Shown piece after piece: positions 8,112-17,596 of a stretch of 64,000 nt of DNA. The notes below the pieces were generated by a model. That model had not been told where the DNA came from. It saw nothing but the letters and a program-made list of their open reading frames with translations, and searched no databases. This DNA is from Streptomyces gilvus (GTDB lineage Bacteria > Actinomycetota > Actinomycetes > Streptomycetales > Streptomycetaceae): NCBI RefSeq assembly GCF_022513565.1, contig NZ_JAKWBE010000029.1:1-64000 (forward strand), read 5' to 3'. The first letter of the stretch is position 1. Each line of letters starts with the position of its first letter. A program made the translations under genes and the position numbers.

Positions 8112-9521
8112 GTGTTTGCTTCGTTCTCAGCGCGGTGGACGCGCGGGCGAGGGACGTTCCGTCTCGCCGCCGCGACGCTGGTGTCCGGACTCGTGGCCGT
8201 CGGCGCGCTCGCCGGGGCGGGCACGGCGACCGCGGCGGAGCCGACACAGACCCAGGCCGGGGCGACCGCCACGATAGGCGGCCTCAAGACGTACGGCGCC
8301 GCGATGATCCACGACGCCTCCGGGGACGTACAGGTCTCGGCGGGCCTGTTCGAGATGTCCGTCGACGGCGGCGGCATGCTGCAGACGTACTGCGTCGACC
8401 TCCACAACCCCACCCAGCGGGACGCGAAGTACCAGGAGACGTCCTGGAGCGGGACCTCGCTGGGCGCCAACAAGAACGCGGGCAAGATCCGCTGGATCCT
8501 CGAGAACTCCTACCCCCAGGTCAACGACCTCGCGACGCTCGCCGCCGAGGCGGGCGCCAAGGGGCTGACCGAGCAGGACGCGGCGGCCGGCACCCAGGTG
8601 GCGATCTGGCGCTACTCGGACGGCGCCGACGTCGACGCGGTCGACCCGCAGGCGGAGAAGCTCGCCGACTACCTGCAGAAGGCGGCCGTCTCCGTGCCCG
8701 AACCCCAGGCGTCGCTGACCCTCGACCCGCCCGCGGTCTCCGGCCACCCCGGCGAGCTGCTCGGCCCGGTGACCGTGCACACCAACGCGACCGGGGTGAC
8801 GCTGACGCCGCCGGCGGACGCGGCCACCACCGGGGTGCGGATCGTCGGCAAGGACGGCAAGCCGCTGACCTCGGCGGTCAACGGCAGCCAGGTCTTCTTC
8901 GACGTCCCCGAGGACGCGGCGGCCGGCTCCGCCGAGCTGACCGTGCAGGCCTCCACGACCGTGCCCGTGGGGCGGGCGTTCACCTCCGACAGCCGCAGCC
9001 AGACGCAGATCCTGGCCGGCTCCAGCGAGTCCACGGTCTCGGCGACGGCGAGCGCGACCTGGGCGAAGCAGGGCGCCATACCGGCCCTGTCCGCCGTGAA
9101 GAACTGCGCCAAGGGCGGCCTGGACATCACCGCGGCCAACCAGGGCGACGAGCCGTTCACCTTCTCGCTCATGGAAGCCACCTACAGCATCCCGGCCGGC
9201 GAGTCGCGCACGGTGACGATCCCGCTGCAGGAGGACCAGCAGTACGACTTCACCATCACCGGGCCGAACGGATTCGACCAGCGGTTCACCGGGATCCTCG
9301 ACTGCCGGACACAGGGCAGCAGCGGGAACGGCGACGCCGTGCAGACCCTCGCCGAGCCCAGCCCCGCCACGGTGGGCGGCGTCGCCGACGACACCAACCT
9401 CGCCGCGACCGGTGGCTCCAGCGTCACCCCGCTGATCGCGGGAGTCGCCATCGGACTCGTGGTGATCGGCGGAGCGGCGCTCGTCCTGGTGGGAAAGAAG
9501 AACGCGCCCACGGGGGAGTGA
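8112..9521 (+). CDS. TQxA-type thioester surface protein with LAxTG sorting signal
   Basis: A 469-residue cell-wall protein. Residues 1-42 form a signal peptide (hydrophobic LVSGLVAVGALAGAGTA, cleavage after ATAA). The thioester domain follows, with Cys94 in TYCVDLHNPT and Gln162 in GTQVAIWRYSD. In this family these two side chains form an internal Cys-Gln thioester that can capture a surface amine. Ig-like domains follow. The C-terminus has LAATG at 430-434, a hydrophobic helix and a short basic tail (GKK), a class E sortase signal. No sortase gene is in the window. The GTG at 8112 follows the ribosome site aagggga. It probably acts as an adhesin on hyphae. Unlike SCO2683-region housekeeping genes, it is preceded by a long AT-richer leader. 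Confidence 0.92.
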   Translation: MFASFSARWTRGRGTFRLAAATLVSGLVAVGALAGAGTATAAEPTQTQAGATATIGGLKTYGAAMIHDASGDVQVSAGLFEMSVDGGGMLQTYCVDLHNPTQRDAKYQETSWSGTSLGANKNAGKIRWILENSYPQVNDLATLAAEAGAKGLTEQDAAAGTQVAIWRYSDGADVDAVDPQAEKLADYLQKAAVSVPEPQASLTLDPPAVSGHPGELLGPVTVHTNATGVTLTPPADAATTGVRIVGKDGKPLTSAVNGSQVFFDVPEDAAAGSAELTVQASTTVPVGRAFTSDSRSQTQILAGSSESTVSATASATWAKQGAIPALSAVKNCAKGGLDITAANQGDEPFTFSLMEATYSIPAGESRTVTIPLQEDQQYDFTITGPNGFDQRFTGILDCRTQGSSGNGDAVQTLAEPSPATVGGVADDTNLAATGGSSVTPLIAGVAIGLVVIGGAALVLVGKKNAPTGE

Positions 9522-9542
9522 GGGTGCGGGCAAGATGACTTC

Positions 9543-9917
9543 ATGACCAAGTCATCCGTACCGTCCGTGCAGCAGTCCGCCTGCTCCGGTTCCGTGCTGT
9601 CCCTGTGGTCGCAGGACTCCGTGCTGTCGATCGGCTCGGTGGGCTCGGTCCTGTCCATCGGGTCCGTGGGGTCGGCGCTGTCCGTCGGCTCGATCGGCAG
9701 CGCGCTCTCGGCCGGCTCGATCGGCTCGGCGCTGTCGCTGGTCTCGGCGGGGTCGTGGCTGAGCGCGGGTTCCGTGCTCTCGGCCCAGTCGCGCTGGTCG
9801 GTCCTGTCGTGGCGCTCGTCCCGGGCGTTCCGCTCTGCGGGGGTCGCCGGGGTCGCCGGGGTGGTGGTGGCCACCGCGCTGCTGCTGGCCGGGCGAGCTG
9901 CGCGGACGATTGAGTGA
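9543..9917 (+). CDS. Ser/Gly-repeat membrane-anchored small protein
   Basis: A 124-residue protein with an unusual repeat body. Residues 13-75 are built almost wholly from GS-x-LS and SIGS units (SVLSIGSVGSVLSIGSVGSA) with a period of about 5 and 10 residues. A short Trp/Arg patch follows (RWSVLSWRSSRAFRSAG), then a single transmembrane helix (VAGVVVATALLLAGRAA). There is no typical signal peptide, so the helix would be a tail anchor. The regular alternation of small and hydrophobic residues suggests a beta-solenoid or an extended stacked sheet. The gene starts 21 bp after the surface protein with an ATG and is likely co-transcribed with it. I do not recognise a function. Repeats on the DNA level are imperfect, and synonymous changes suggest it is maintained as protein. 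Confidence 0.7.
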   Translation: MTKSSVPSVQQSACSGSVLSLWSQDSVLSIGSVGSVLSIGSVGSALSVGSIGSALSAGSIGSALSLVSAGSWLSAGSVLSAQSRWSVLSWRSSRAFRSAGVAGVAGVVVATALLLAGRAARTIE

Positions 9918-9950
9918 CATGGAAAGCACCGACCGGAGAAGGGCCGACTC

Positions 9951-10250
9951 GTGATCATCTTTGGCACCAGGGGGTACCTGTACCAGCTCGCGATACTGAC
10001 GCTGGTGTGCGGGCAGTGCGGCAATCCCGCCGCGCACACGCTCAGGAAGCGCGTCATGAAGTTCACGCTGTTCTTCGTGCCGCTGTTTCCCATCTCGACG
10101 AAGTACGCGACGCAGTGCACCTTCTGCGGTGCGGAACAGAAGCTGACGAAGGATCAGGCCGAGCAGCTCCAGGCCCAGGCCGCGGGCGCCCCCGGCGCGC
10201 CGGCGTACGGACAGCCGCAGCAGCAGCCGTACCGGCACCCGGGTGCCTGA
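9951..10250 (+). CDS. small zinc-ribbon protein
   Basis: A 99-residue protein. A short N-terminal hydrophobic strand (MIIFGTRGYLYQLAILTLV) leads into two CxxC knuckles, CGQC at about 20-23 and CTFC at about 56-59. These are the two halves of a zinc ribbon, separated by a hydrophobic stretch (MKFTLFFVPLFPISTKYAT). The tail is Gln/Pro/Ala-rich and disordered. This matches the small 'zinc-ribbon domain' proteins common in actinobacteria, of unknown role. The GTG start at 9951 is preceded by ggagaaggg. The 3' end overlaps the start of the next gene by 8 bp, implying translational coupling. Confidence 0.8.
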   Translation: MIIFGTRGYLYQLAILTLVCGQCGNPAAHTLRKRVMKFTLFFVPLFPISTKYATQCTFCGAEQKLTKDQAEQLQAQAAGAPGAPAYGQPQQQPYRHPGA

Positions 10251-10866
10251 CACGGCACGGACACAGCGCGACCTGCGGCTGTCGTCGCCCGCCGTCCGCA
10301 CGGCAGCGGGCATCGCGAGCCTGGCACTGGCCGCCGCGGTCAGCTGGAGCGGCCTGCTGCTGGTCGTGCGGGGGCGGGTGATCCCCGGCTGGGAGGTGAG
10401 CGGGGCTCTCCTCGTCCTGGCGCTCGTCGTCCGCCGGGCGCTGCTCAAGGCGGCCCGCGATACGGAGACCGTGAGGCCCGCCCGAAAGCGGGTCACGCCG
10501 GTGCGGTTGGGGGAGGGGCTGCTGTTGGGCGCGGCGGTGCTCGGCACGGCTTGGGGAGCGGGGGACGATCTGATCTCGGACGCGCGGTACCACGTACTGA
10601 GCCCCACGGGTCCGGGCGGCTGCACGGCCGTGGTGCGGGAGACGTCGTTCCTCGTGGTCGGCAACGGCGAGGCGTACGCGGTGGGACACACCGGCCTGGC
10701 CCTGGGTGAGTCGGGATCCTGGACGGTCGACGACGGCTACCGCCCCGTGGCGGCGGGCACGTACGCGTTGCGCTGGGGCCGTGACGCCGGCGTTCTGCGC
10801 GTCAGCGGCACGAACACCGACCCGGTGGTCAGAGGCGGCCTGACCGACGTCTCCTGCGACTGGTGA
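10243..10866 (+). CDS. hypothetical membrane protein
   Basis: A 207-residue protein with two N-terminal hydrophobic helices (TAAGIASLALAAAVSWSGLL and WEVSGALLVLALVVRRALL). A third follows around 90-105 (GEGLLLGAAVLGTAWGAG). The C-terminal extracytoplasmic domain of about 95 residues contains two cysteines (GGCTAVVRE and DVSCDW) that could form a disulphide. The domain is glycine- and valine-rich, beta-type and of no recognised family. The GTG start overlaps the zinc-ribbon gene by 8 bp, so the two are probably coupled. Function unknown. Confidence 0.75.
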   Translation: MPDTARTQRDLRLSSPAVRTAAGIASLALAAAVSWSGLLLVVRGRVIPGWEVSGALLVLALVVRRALLKAARDTETVRPARKRVTPVRLGEGLLLGAAVLGTAWGAGDDLISDARYHVLSPTGPGGCTAVVRETSFLVVGNGEAYAVGHTGLALGESGSWTVDDGYRPVAAGTYALRWGRDAGVLRVSGTNTDPVVRGGLTDVSCDW

Positions 10867-11118
10867 GCGACCGAGCCCACAGCCACAGCGGGCGACGCGA
10901 CGACCTTCACCCCTGTCCCGCCCACCGCGCAAGCGGCTTGGCTGAGACCTCGCCGTCGTAAGCCGAGCCGGCTCGTTCTGCCCGACCGCACCCCCGGGCT
11001 GACGCGAAACCCCAGGTCAGACGGTCCCGGGCATACGCGTTTCCGCCCAGGGGTGGCGGTACGGCAAGATGGGGTGTATCTGCCCACTGCCAGATTTCAA
11101 GCTGCCGGACGGTTTCTC

Positions 11119-12783
<1,665 letters not shown>

Positions 12784-12789
12784 TCGGTC

Positions 12790-13197
12790 TTGCGCCACAT
12801 CTACCGCTGCCCCCTGCGCTGGTCGGACATGGACGCCTACGGCCATGTCAACAACGCCGTCTTCATCCGGTACCTGGAGGAAGCCCGTATCGACTTCCTG
12901 TTCCGGCCGGAGAAGGACTTCAAGCAGGGGTCCGTGGTGGCGCGCCATGAGATCGACTACAAGCGACAGCTCGTCCACCGCCACCACCCGGTGGACATCG
13001 AGCTGTGGGTCACGGAGATCCGGGCCGCGTCCTTCACCATCGCCTACGAGGTGAAGGACGACGACCTGGTCTACGTGCGCGCCTCGACGGTGGTCGTGCC
13101 GTTCGACTTCGAGCACGAGCGGCCGCGCCGGCTCACCCCCGAGGAGCGCGAGTTCCTCGGCGAGTACCGGGACGACGACGAGGCCGTCGCCGCATGA
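12790..13197 (+). CDS. hotdog-fold acyl-CoA thioesterase
   Basis: A 135-residue 4HBT-type thioesterase hydrolysing acyl-CoA or a related thioester. It begins with the family motif RWSDMDAYGHVNNAVFIRYL, in which the Asp and the His-Val-Asn stretch form the active site at the end of the hotdog helix. ARHEIDYKRQLVHRHHPVDI and SFTIAYEV follow as the sheet strands. The length is normal for a single-domain enzyme that works as a tetramer. The TTG start at 12790 lies 6 bp after ettA; its stop overlaps the next gene by 4 bp (ATGA). Substrate unknown. Confidence 0.9.
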   Translation: MRHIYRCPLRWSDMDAYGHVNNAVFIRYLEEARIDFLFRPEKDFKQGSVVARHEIDYKRQLVHRHHPVDIELWVTEIRAASFTIAYEVKDDDLVYVRASTVVVPFDFEHERPRRLTPEEREFLGEYRDDDEAVAA

Positions 13198-13865
13198 CGG
13201 TGCTCCACCTCGCCGACGAGGGGGAGGCGGCGGACCTCGCGGCCTTCCTCTCCCGGCTGCTGCACTACGATCGTGGGGCCGCCGTCCGTCTGCAGGCCGC
13301 GGGCACCGCGCTCGCCGTCTTCGGACGGCCGCCGTCCTTCGAGGTGCTGGCGATCCGCGCGGTGCGGCTCGCGAAGCCGTACGAGAACGGGCTCGATGTC
13401 ACGCTTGACGTCACCGTCTCCGCCGGTGAACTCCTGGAATCCGTGGACGAGTCGGCGGCCACGGCCGTCGTCCCGGACGCGGTGACCGGACCGCCGTGGG
13501 CGGGAGTGCTGCCCCCGCGCGGTGGCTGGCGGCCGGAGCCGGGACTGCCGGCGCCGGACGCGCTGCGCTCCATGGTCTCCGCCGCGGTCGCCGAATTCCG
13601 GTCCCGGACCGAGGAGTTGGCGACCGAGCGGCGTACCCGGGCCGAACTCGACCGGATCGGGCGGGAGATATGGTCCCGCACGGTCGGTGACACCCGCCTT
13701 CCGGTACGGGCCGTGCACGCGGCCCAGTCCCTGGGGTTCCTGCGCGCCGAGGGCATCGAACCGGCGTTGTTCTCGTCCGGGGCGTGGCTGCGGCTGCGAA
13801 CCCCGTACGGGTCGGTCGCCGTACGGCGGGCGGGACTCGGCGCGCTGGACGTCAGCGTCCGCTAG
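13194..13865 (+). CDS. hypothetical protein coupled to the thioesterase
   Basis: A 223-residue soluble protein with no signal peptide or membrane helix. The N-terminal half is a compact alpha/beta region (VLHLADEGEAADLAAFLSRL, FGRPPSFEVLAIRAVRLA). The second half has a charged helix (EFRSRTEELATERRTRAELD). I do not recognise a catalytic motif. The ATG overlaps the thioesterase stop (ATGA), so translation is coupled, and both follow ettA. It ends 12 bp from a convergent ABC gene. Confidence 0.75.
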   Translation: MTVLHLADEGEAADLAAFLSRLLHYDRGAAVRLQAAGTALAVFGRPPSFEVLAIRAVRLAKPYENGLDVTLDVTVSAGELLESVDESAATAVVPDAVTGPPWAGVLPPRGGWRPEPGLPAPDALRSMVSAAVAEFRSRTEELATERRTRAELDRIGREIWSRTVGDTRLPVRAVHAAQSLGFLRAEGIEPALFSSGAWLRLRTPYGSVAVRRAGLGALDVSVR

Positions 13866-13877
13866 TCGCCCACCGCC

Positions 13878-14837
13878 TCACGTCCGGTCGCTGTCGTCCG
13901 GCCATACGGCGATGTGGTCCGGCTCGAGTTCGAGGGCCACGCGGTCGCGCATGCCCAGGGCCCGTGTGTAGTCGGCGGGCAGCTGGAGGCGGCCGGCCCG
14001 GTCCAGCATGGCGTACTCGCGGGCGACCACCGTCTCGTGGCCGGTCGTCTCGTCGACCTCGCTGCGGCGCAGGACCTCCGTGGAGGTGCGGCCGTCGCGG
14101 ATGGCGACCGTGCGGCGGACCTCACCGGCCACGGCCTGGTCGTGGGTGACGATCACGATGGTCGTGCCGAGCCGTTCGTTCGCGGTGCGGAACGCGGCGA
14201 AGACCTGCTCGGCGGTGTGGGAGTCGAGCTCGCCGGTGGGTTCGTCGGCGAGCAGGACCGCGGGGTCGTTGGCGAGGGCCACGGCGATCGCCACGCGTTG
14301 CTGCTGGCCGCCGGAGAGCTGGTGCGGGCGGCGGTCGCCGCAGTCGGGGATCTCCAGCAACTCCAGGAGTTCCTGGGCGCGTTCGGCCTGCCTGCGGCGC
14401 TTTCCCGGGCCGGCCAGCTGCATCGGGAGGGCGATGTTCTGGGCCGCGGTGAGGTAGGGGAGGAGGTTGCGGGAGGTCTGCTGCCAGACGAAGCCGACGG
14501 TGCTGCGGCGGTAGGTGAGGCGGTCCTTCGCGGTCATCGTGAGGAGGTCCTGCCCGGCGACGCGGGCCGCTCCGGCCGTGGGGGTGTCGAGGCCGGCGAG
14601 GATGTTCATGAGGGTGGACTTGCCGCTGCCGGACGCGCCCACCAGTGCCATCAGTTCGCCCTCCTGCACGAGGAGGTCGAGGCCTTGCAGGGCCTGGACC
14701 TCGATGCCGTCCGCGGCGAAGATGCGGACCAGCCGGTCACAGGTGATGAGTGCGTCCTGGCCGTAGACGGGCTGCTCACGGGCGGACCGGGCGCGGGCCG
14801 CGAGGTCGGCGAGGGTGGGGTCGGACCCTGTCATCAC
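13878..14837 (-). CDS. ABC transporter ATP-binding protein with AbrB-like C-terminal domain
   Basis: A 319-residue MacB/LolD-type ATPase. Walker A is GASGSGKST, the Q-loop lies in VGFVWQQTSRNLLPYL, the signature is LSGGQQQRV, Walker B is AVLLADEPTGELD, and the H-loop is VIVTHD. Residues from about 275 to the end (AMLDRAGRLQLPADYTRALG, MRDRVALELEPDHIAVWP) look like a SpoVT/AbrB DNA-binding or dimerisation domain, which is unusual on a transporter ATPase. It starts GTG-ATG at 14837. It is the last gene of an operon with two giant FtsX-type permeases 40 bp upstream, and so powers their mechanotransmission or lipoprotein/peptide efflux. Confidence 0.9.
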   Translation of the reverse strand: MMTGSDPTLADLAARARSAREQPVYGQDALITCDRLVRIFAADGIEVQALQGLDLLVQEGELMALVGASGSGKSTLMNILAGLDTPTAGAARVAGQDLLTMTAKDRLTYRRSTVGFVWQQTSRNLLPYLTAAQNIALPMQLAGPGKRRRQAERAQELLELLEIPDCGDRRPHQLSGGQQQRVAIAVALANDPAVLLADEPTGELDSHTAEQVFAAFRTANERLGTTIVIVTHDQAVAGEVRRTVAIRDGRTSTEVLRRSEVDETTGHETVVAREYAMLDRAGRLQLPADYTRALGMRDRVALELEPDHIAVWPDDSDRT

Positions 14838-14877
14838 ACGCTCCCAGCTGTCGGCTTCGGTATCTCAAGGGCACTGC

Positions 14878-17595
14878 TCATCGCGCATCTCCCGCCCGCA
14901 ACTCCCCGACCGTCCCCCGCCGCCCCGTCCACCACGCCTGAACTCCCGCCACTCCCACCGTCACCAGCAGGATCGTGACCGCCGGGAGGAGCAGGGACGT
15001 GACGTCCGTGCGCAACGCCGCGTCCCCGACCGGGGCTTGGTGGCCGGCCACCGCGACCGTCGTCAGGTCAAGCCCCGGGGACAGGAGCCGGATCGTCGCC
15101 CAGCCGGTCAGGATGCCGCCCAGCGCGGCAAGTCCCGCCTGCGGCACGGACTCCAGGACCAGCAGACGGCGGCCGGCGGAACGGGGGAGGCCCATCGTGC
15201 GCAACCGGGCCAGCAGGGCCGCGCGTTCGGGAGACGTGCGCAGGAGCGTCAGGAGGAGGGACAGGACGGCGTAACCGGCGCCCGCCGCCACGGCCGCCGT
15301 GTAGACGTGCTCCGCGCCGGACTGGAGCGGGGAGTCGGCGTAACGGGCGCGTTCGGCGGAACGCAGTTGCAGCGGGGCGGAGTTGCCGACGGCACGGCGC
15401 AGGGCGGGGACGTCGAGGTGGGGGCCGGTGAGGAGGAGGGCGGTGGGACGGCGGGTGGCGGGCGTCAGGGCCGTGCCGTTCACCACCAGGAAGTCGTCGC
15501 CGATCACCGCCGGCGTGCGGGAGCGGACCGCCGTGATACGGACGGTGATGGAGCCGCCGTCCTCCAGACGGACCGGGACCGACCGGGTGCCGTAGCGCGA
15601 GGCGACGGAGGGGGAGGCCAGCGCCGGCACCGTGCCGTCCGCCGCGCGGCCCGTCAACTCGCCCTCGCCGAAGGCACCGAGACCCGTCCGGGAGGCCAAC
15701 TCGGCGTAGCCGCGCGGGTCCACGCCCACCAGCGGTACCGAGGTGCTCTGGTCGCCGGGCTTCGCCTGGTACTCGATGCTCACCGCGGCCGTCCCCCGCA
15801 CACCCGGCGTCCGGCGGACCCGGTCCGGCAGGGTCGTCGGCAGAACCCCCGTCGGCGCTTCGATTCGGGCGTCCGCGCCGACCGTGAGGAGGGCCGCCCG
15901 GTCGCGGGTCGCGTGGACGCCGGCCAGGACCGAGCCGCCGAAGGCCGCCGTGGTGAGGGCAGTGAGCAGCGCCAGCAGGGGGAGGACCGTGGAGGCGGAG
16001 GCGCGGGCCGCCCGGGCCAGGGACAGATGGGCCACCGTGCCGCGCAGCCGGGCGGCTGGGCGGGCCAGGGCGCGCAGCGGGAGCGGGTAGAGGCGCACCA
16101 GCAGCAGGGCCGCCGCCACTCCCACCAACACCGGTGCCAGCGCGGCCAGTTGATCGCCGTCCGTGCCCTGCCGGCGAAGGGTCTCCACCGCGCCCAGGGT
16201 CACCACGAGCAGCGTCAGCTCCGCGACCGTACGGCGCCGGGACGGTCGTACGGACGTGACGTCCCCTCGGCCCGCGTGGATCCGCACGGAGTGGTGCGCG
16301 GCCACCGCGCGCAGCGGCAGGGTCAGAGAGGCGAGCAGGGTGACGGCCGCGGCGGACGCGACCGCCTGGCCGGTGCGGGCGTCGGGGAGGGCGAGCAGGG
16401 CGGTCGCGAGGCCCAGGGCGCCCGCCGGGACGGCGACGACGGCCGTCTCGGCGAACAGCCGGGCCGCCAGGCCCGGCAGGGAGGCGCCCCGGGCGCGCAG
16501 CAGGGTCAGTTCGGCGCGGCGGCGGTCCGCGGCGAGGCCGCCCGCCATCAGCAGGACCACCACGGCGACCGTGCCGGTGCCGAAGGCGGCGACGGCGACG
16601 AGCGGGCGGACGCCGTCGCGCAGACCGGTGAAGGAGCCGAGGACGTCGTCGAAGCCCGTGTTCACGGTCGCCGACAGATCGGTCAGCGCGCGCACCTGCC
16701 GCAGGGCCGGGCCCGACTCCAGGGAGGCGACGGCCGAGCGGAGGCGGTCCACCTGGTACGCGTGCAGATGGAGGTCCGCGGGGGCCAACTGCCAGTAACG
16801 CCATGCGGCCGAGGGCGTGCCCAGCAGCGCCGGGGCCGCCTCTGGGGCCAGCAGCAGGGCGCCCAGCCAGTACCGGGCGGCGTCGGCGCCCCCGCCGGGC
16901 ACCCGGTTCAGGCTGGGCGTGCGCAGCAGGGGCTGACTGGCCCAGTACGGGCCCTGCGGGTCGCGCGGGGTGACGATGCCGGTGATGTGCACGGCGAGCG
17001 CGGGACGCCGCTCACCCGGTACGTGGATCACCGAACCGACCTTGATGCGCAGGGACTTGGCGGTCTCGGCGGTGACGACCGCCTCCACGTCACGGGTCTG
17101 TGCCGTCACCGGCGCCGTGGCCCGCGGCAGCCGGCCGGTGACCTTCTCGGCGTGCGCGCCGACACCCTGCTGGGCGGCGAGGGAGAACTGCGCCGGCAGC
17201 CCGCTCGGCCGCGGCAGCCACAGATCCGGCACCTGCAGGGGTACGGCGGTGCGCACGCCGTACGTCGACTGGGCGCGGTCGGCGACCAGCGGGCGCGGAA
17301 CGGCCCGCAGGAGTCCCGCGTACTGCGTGCCGAGCCGCGCGGGGCTCAGCGCCAACTCCCGCCGTTGCTGCGGCAGATAGGCGGAGGGCGGCTCGGCGAA
17401 CACGGCCACGTTGGTGGCCTGCGGCCGGGCCCGCTCGACCGACCGGCGCAGACCGGCGTCCTCGTACCGGTCGACCGCCCGCGGCAGCGCCGCCGCCAGG
17501 CACGCGGTCACCGCCACCAGCAGCGCGAGCGCGAGAGCGGCCACGGGGGCGGTGCGCAGCCGCGTCCGCACCCAGGGAGCCGGCACCGAGTTCAT
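14878..17595 (-). CDS. FtsX-like ABC permease, intact
   Basis: A 905-residue permease with two FtsX cores. TM1 (about 15-36, LRTAPVAALALALLVAVTAC) leads to an extracytoplasmic domain. A first three-helix FtsX core lies around 330-450, including GVRPLVAVAAFGTGTVAVVV and LLRARGASLPGLAARL. More helices and a second extracytoplasmic domain follow, and the C-terminal core contains ALLARLRTMGLPRSAGRRLL and AVTILLVTVGVAGVQAWW. The short RxxGxxxxxxxRLL signature follows each first helix. The ATG at 17595 lies one base beyond the stop of the upstream permease. With the downstream ATPase it should form a heteromeric MacB-like machine in the membrane that moves or activates an unknown extracytoplasmic substrate. 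Confidence 0.88.
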   Translation of the reverse strand: MNSVPAPWVRTRLRTAPVAALALALLVAVTACLAAALPRAVDRYEDAGLRRSVERARPQATNVAVFAEPPSAYLPQQRRELALSPARLGTQYAGLLRAVPRPLVADRAQSTYGVRTAVPLQVPDLWLPRPSGLPAQFSLAAQQGVGAHAEKVTGRLPRATAPVTAQTRDVEAVVTAETAKSLRIKVGSVIHVPGERRPALAVHITGIVTPRDPQGPYWASQPLLRTPSLNRVPGGGADAARYWLGALLLAPEAAPALLGTPSAAWRYWQLAPADLHLHAYQVDRLRSAVASLESGPALRQVRALTDLSATVNTGFDDVLGSFTGLRDGVRPLVAVAAFGTGTVAVVVLLMAGGLAADRRRAELTLLRARGASLPGLAARLFAETAVVAVPAGALGLATALLALPDARTGQAVASAAAVTLLASLTLPLRAVAAHHSVRIHAGRGDVTSVRPSRRRTVAELTLLVVTLGAVETLRRQGTDGDQLAALAPVLVGVAAALLLVRLYPLPLRALARPAARLRGTVAHLSLARAARASASTVLPLLALLTALTTAAFGGSVLAGVHATRDRAALLTVGADARIEAPTGVLPTTLPDRVRRTPGVRGTAAVSIEYQAKPGDQSTSVPLVGVDPRGYAELASRTGLGAFGEGELTGRAADGTVPALASPSVASRYGTRSVPVRLEDGGSITVRITAVRSRTPAVIGDDFLVVNGTALTPATRRPTALLLTGPHLDVPALRRAVGNSAPLQLRSAERARYADSPLQSGAEHVYTAAVAAGAGYAVLSLLLTLLRTSPERAALLARLRTMGLPRSAGRRLLVLESVPQAGLAALGGILTGWATIRLLSPGLDLTTVAVAGHQAPVGDAALRTDVTSLLLPAVTILLVTVGVAGVQAWWTGRRGTVGELRAGDAR

Positions 17596-17596
17596 C

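Noticed and set aside
9552..10691. Leftward frames opposite the Ser/Gly-repeat gene
   Set aside because: They are mirror images of the repeats with no start context; the rightward frame has a ribosome site, a membrane helix and correct spacing to its neighbours.
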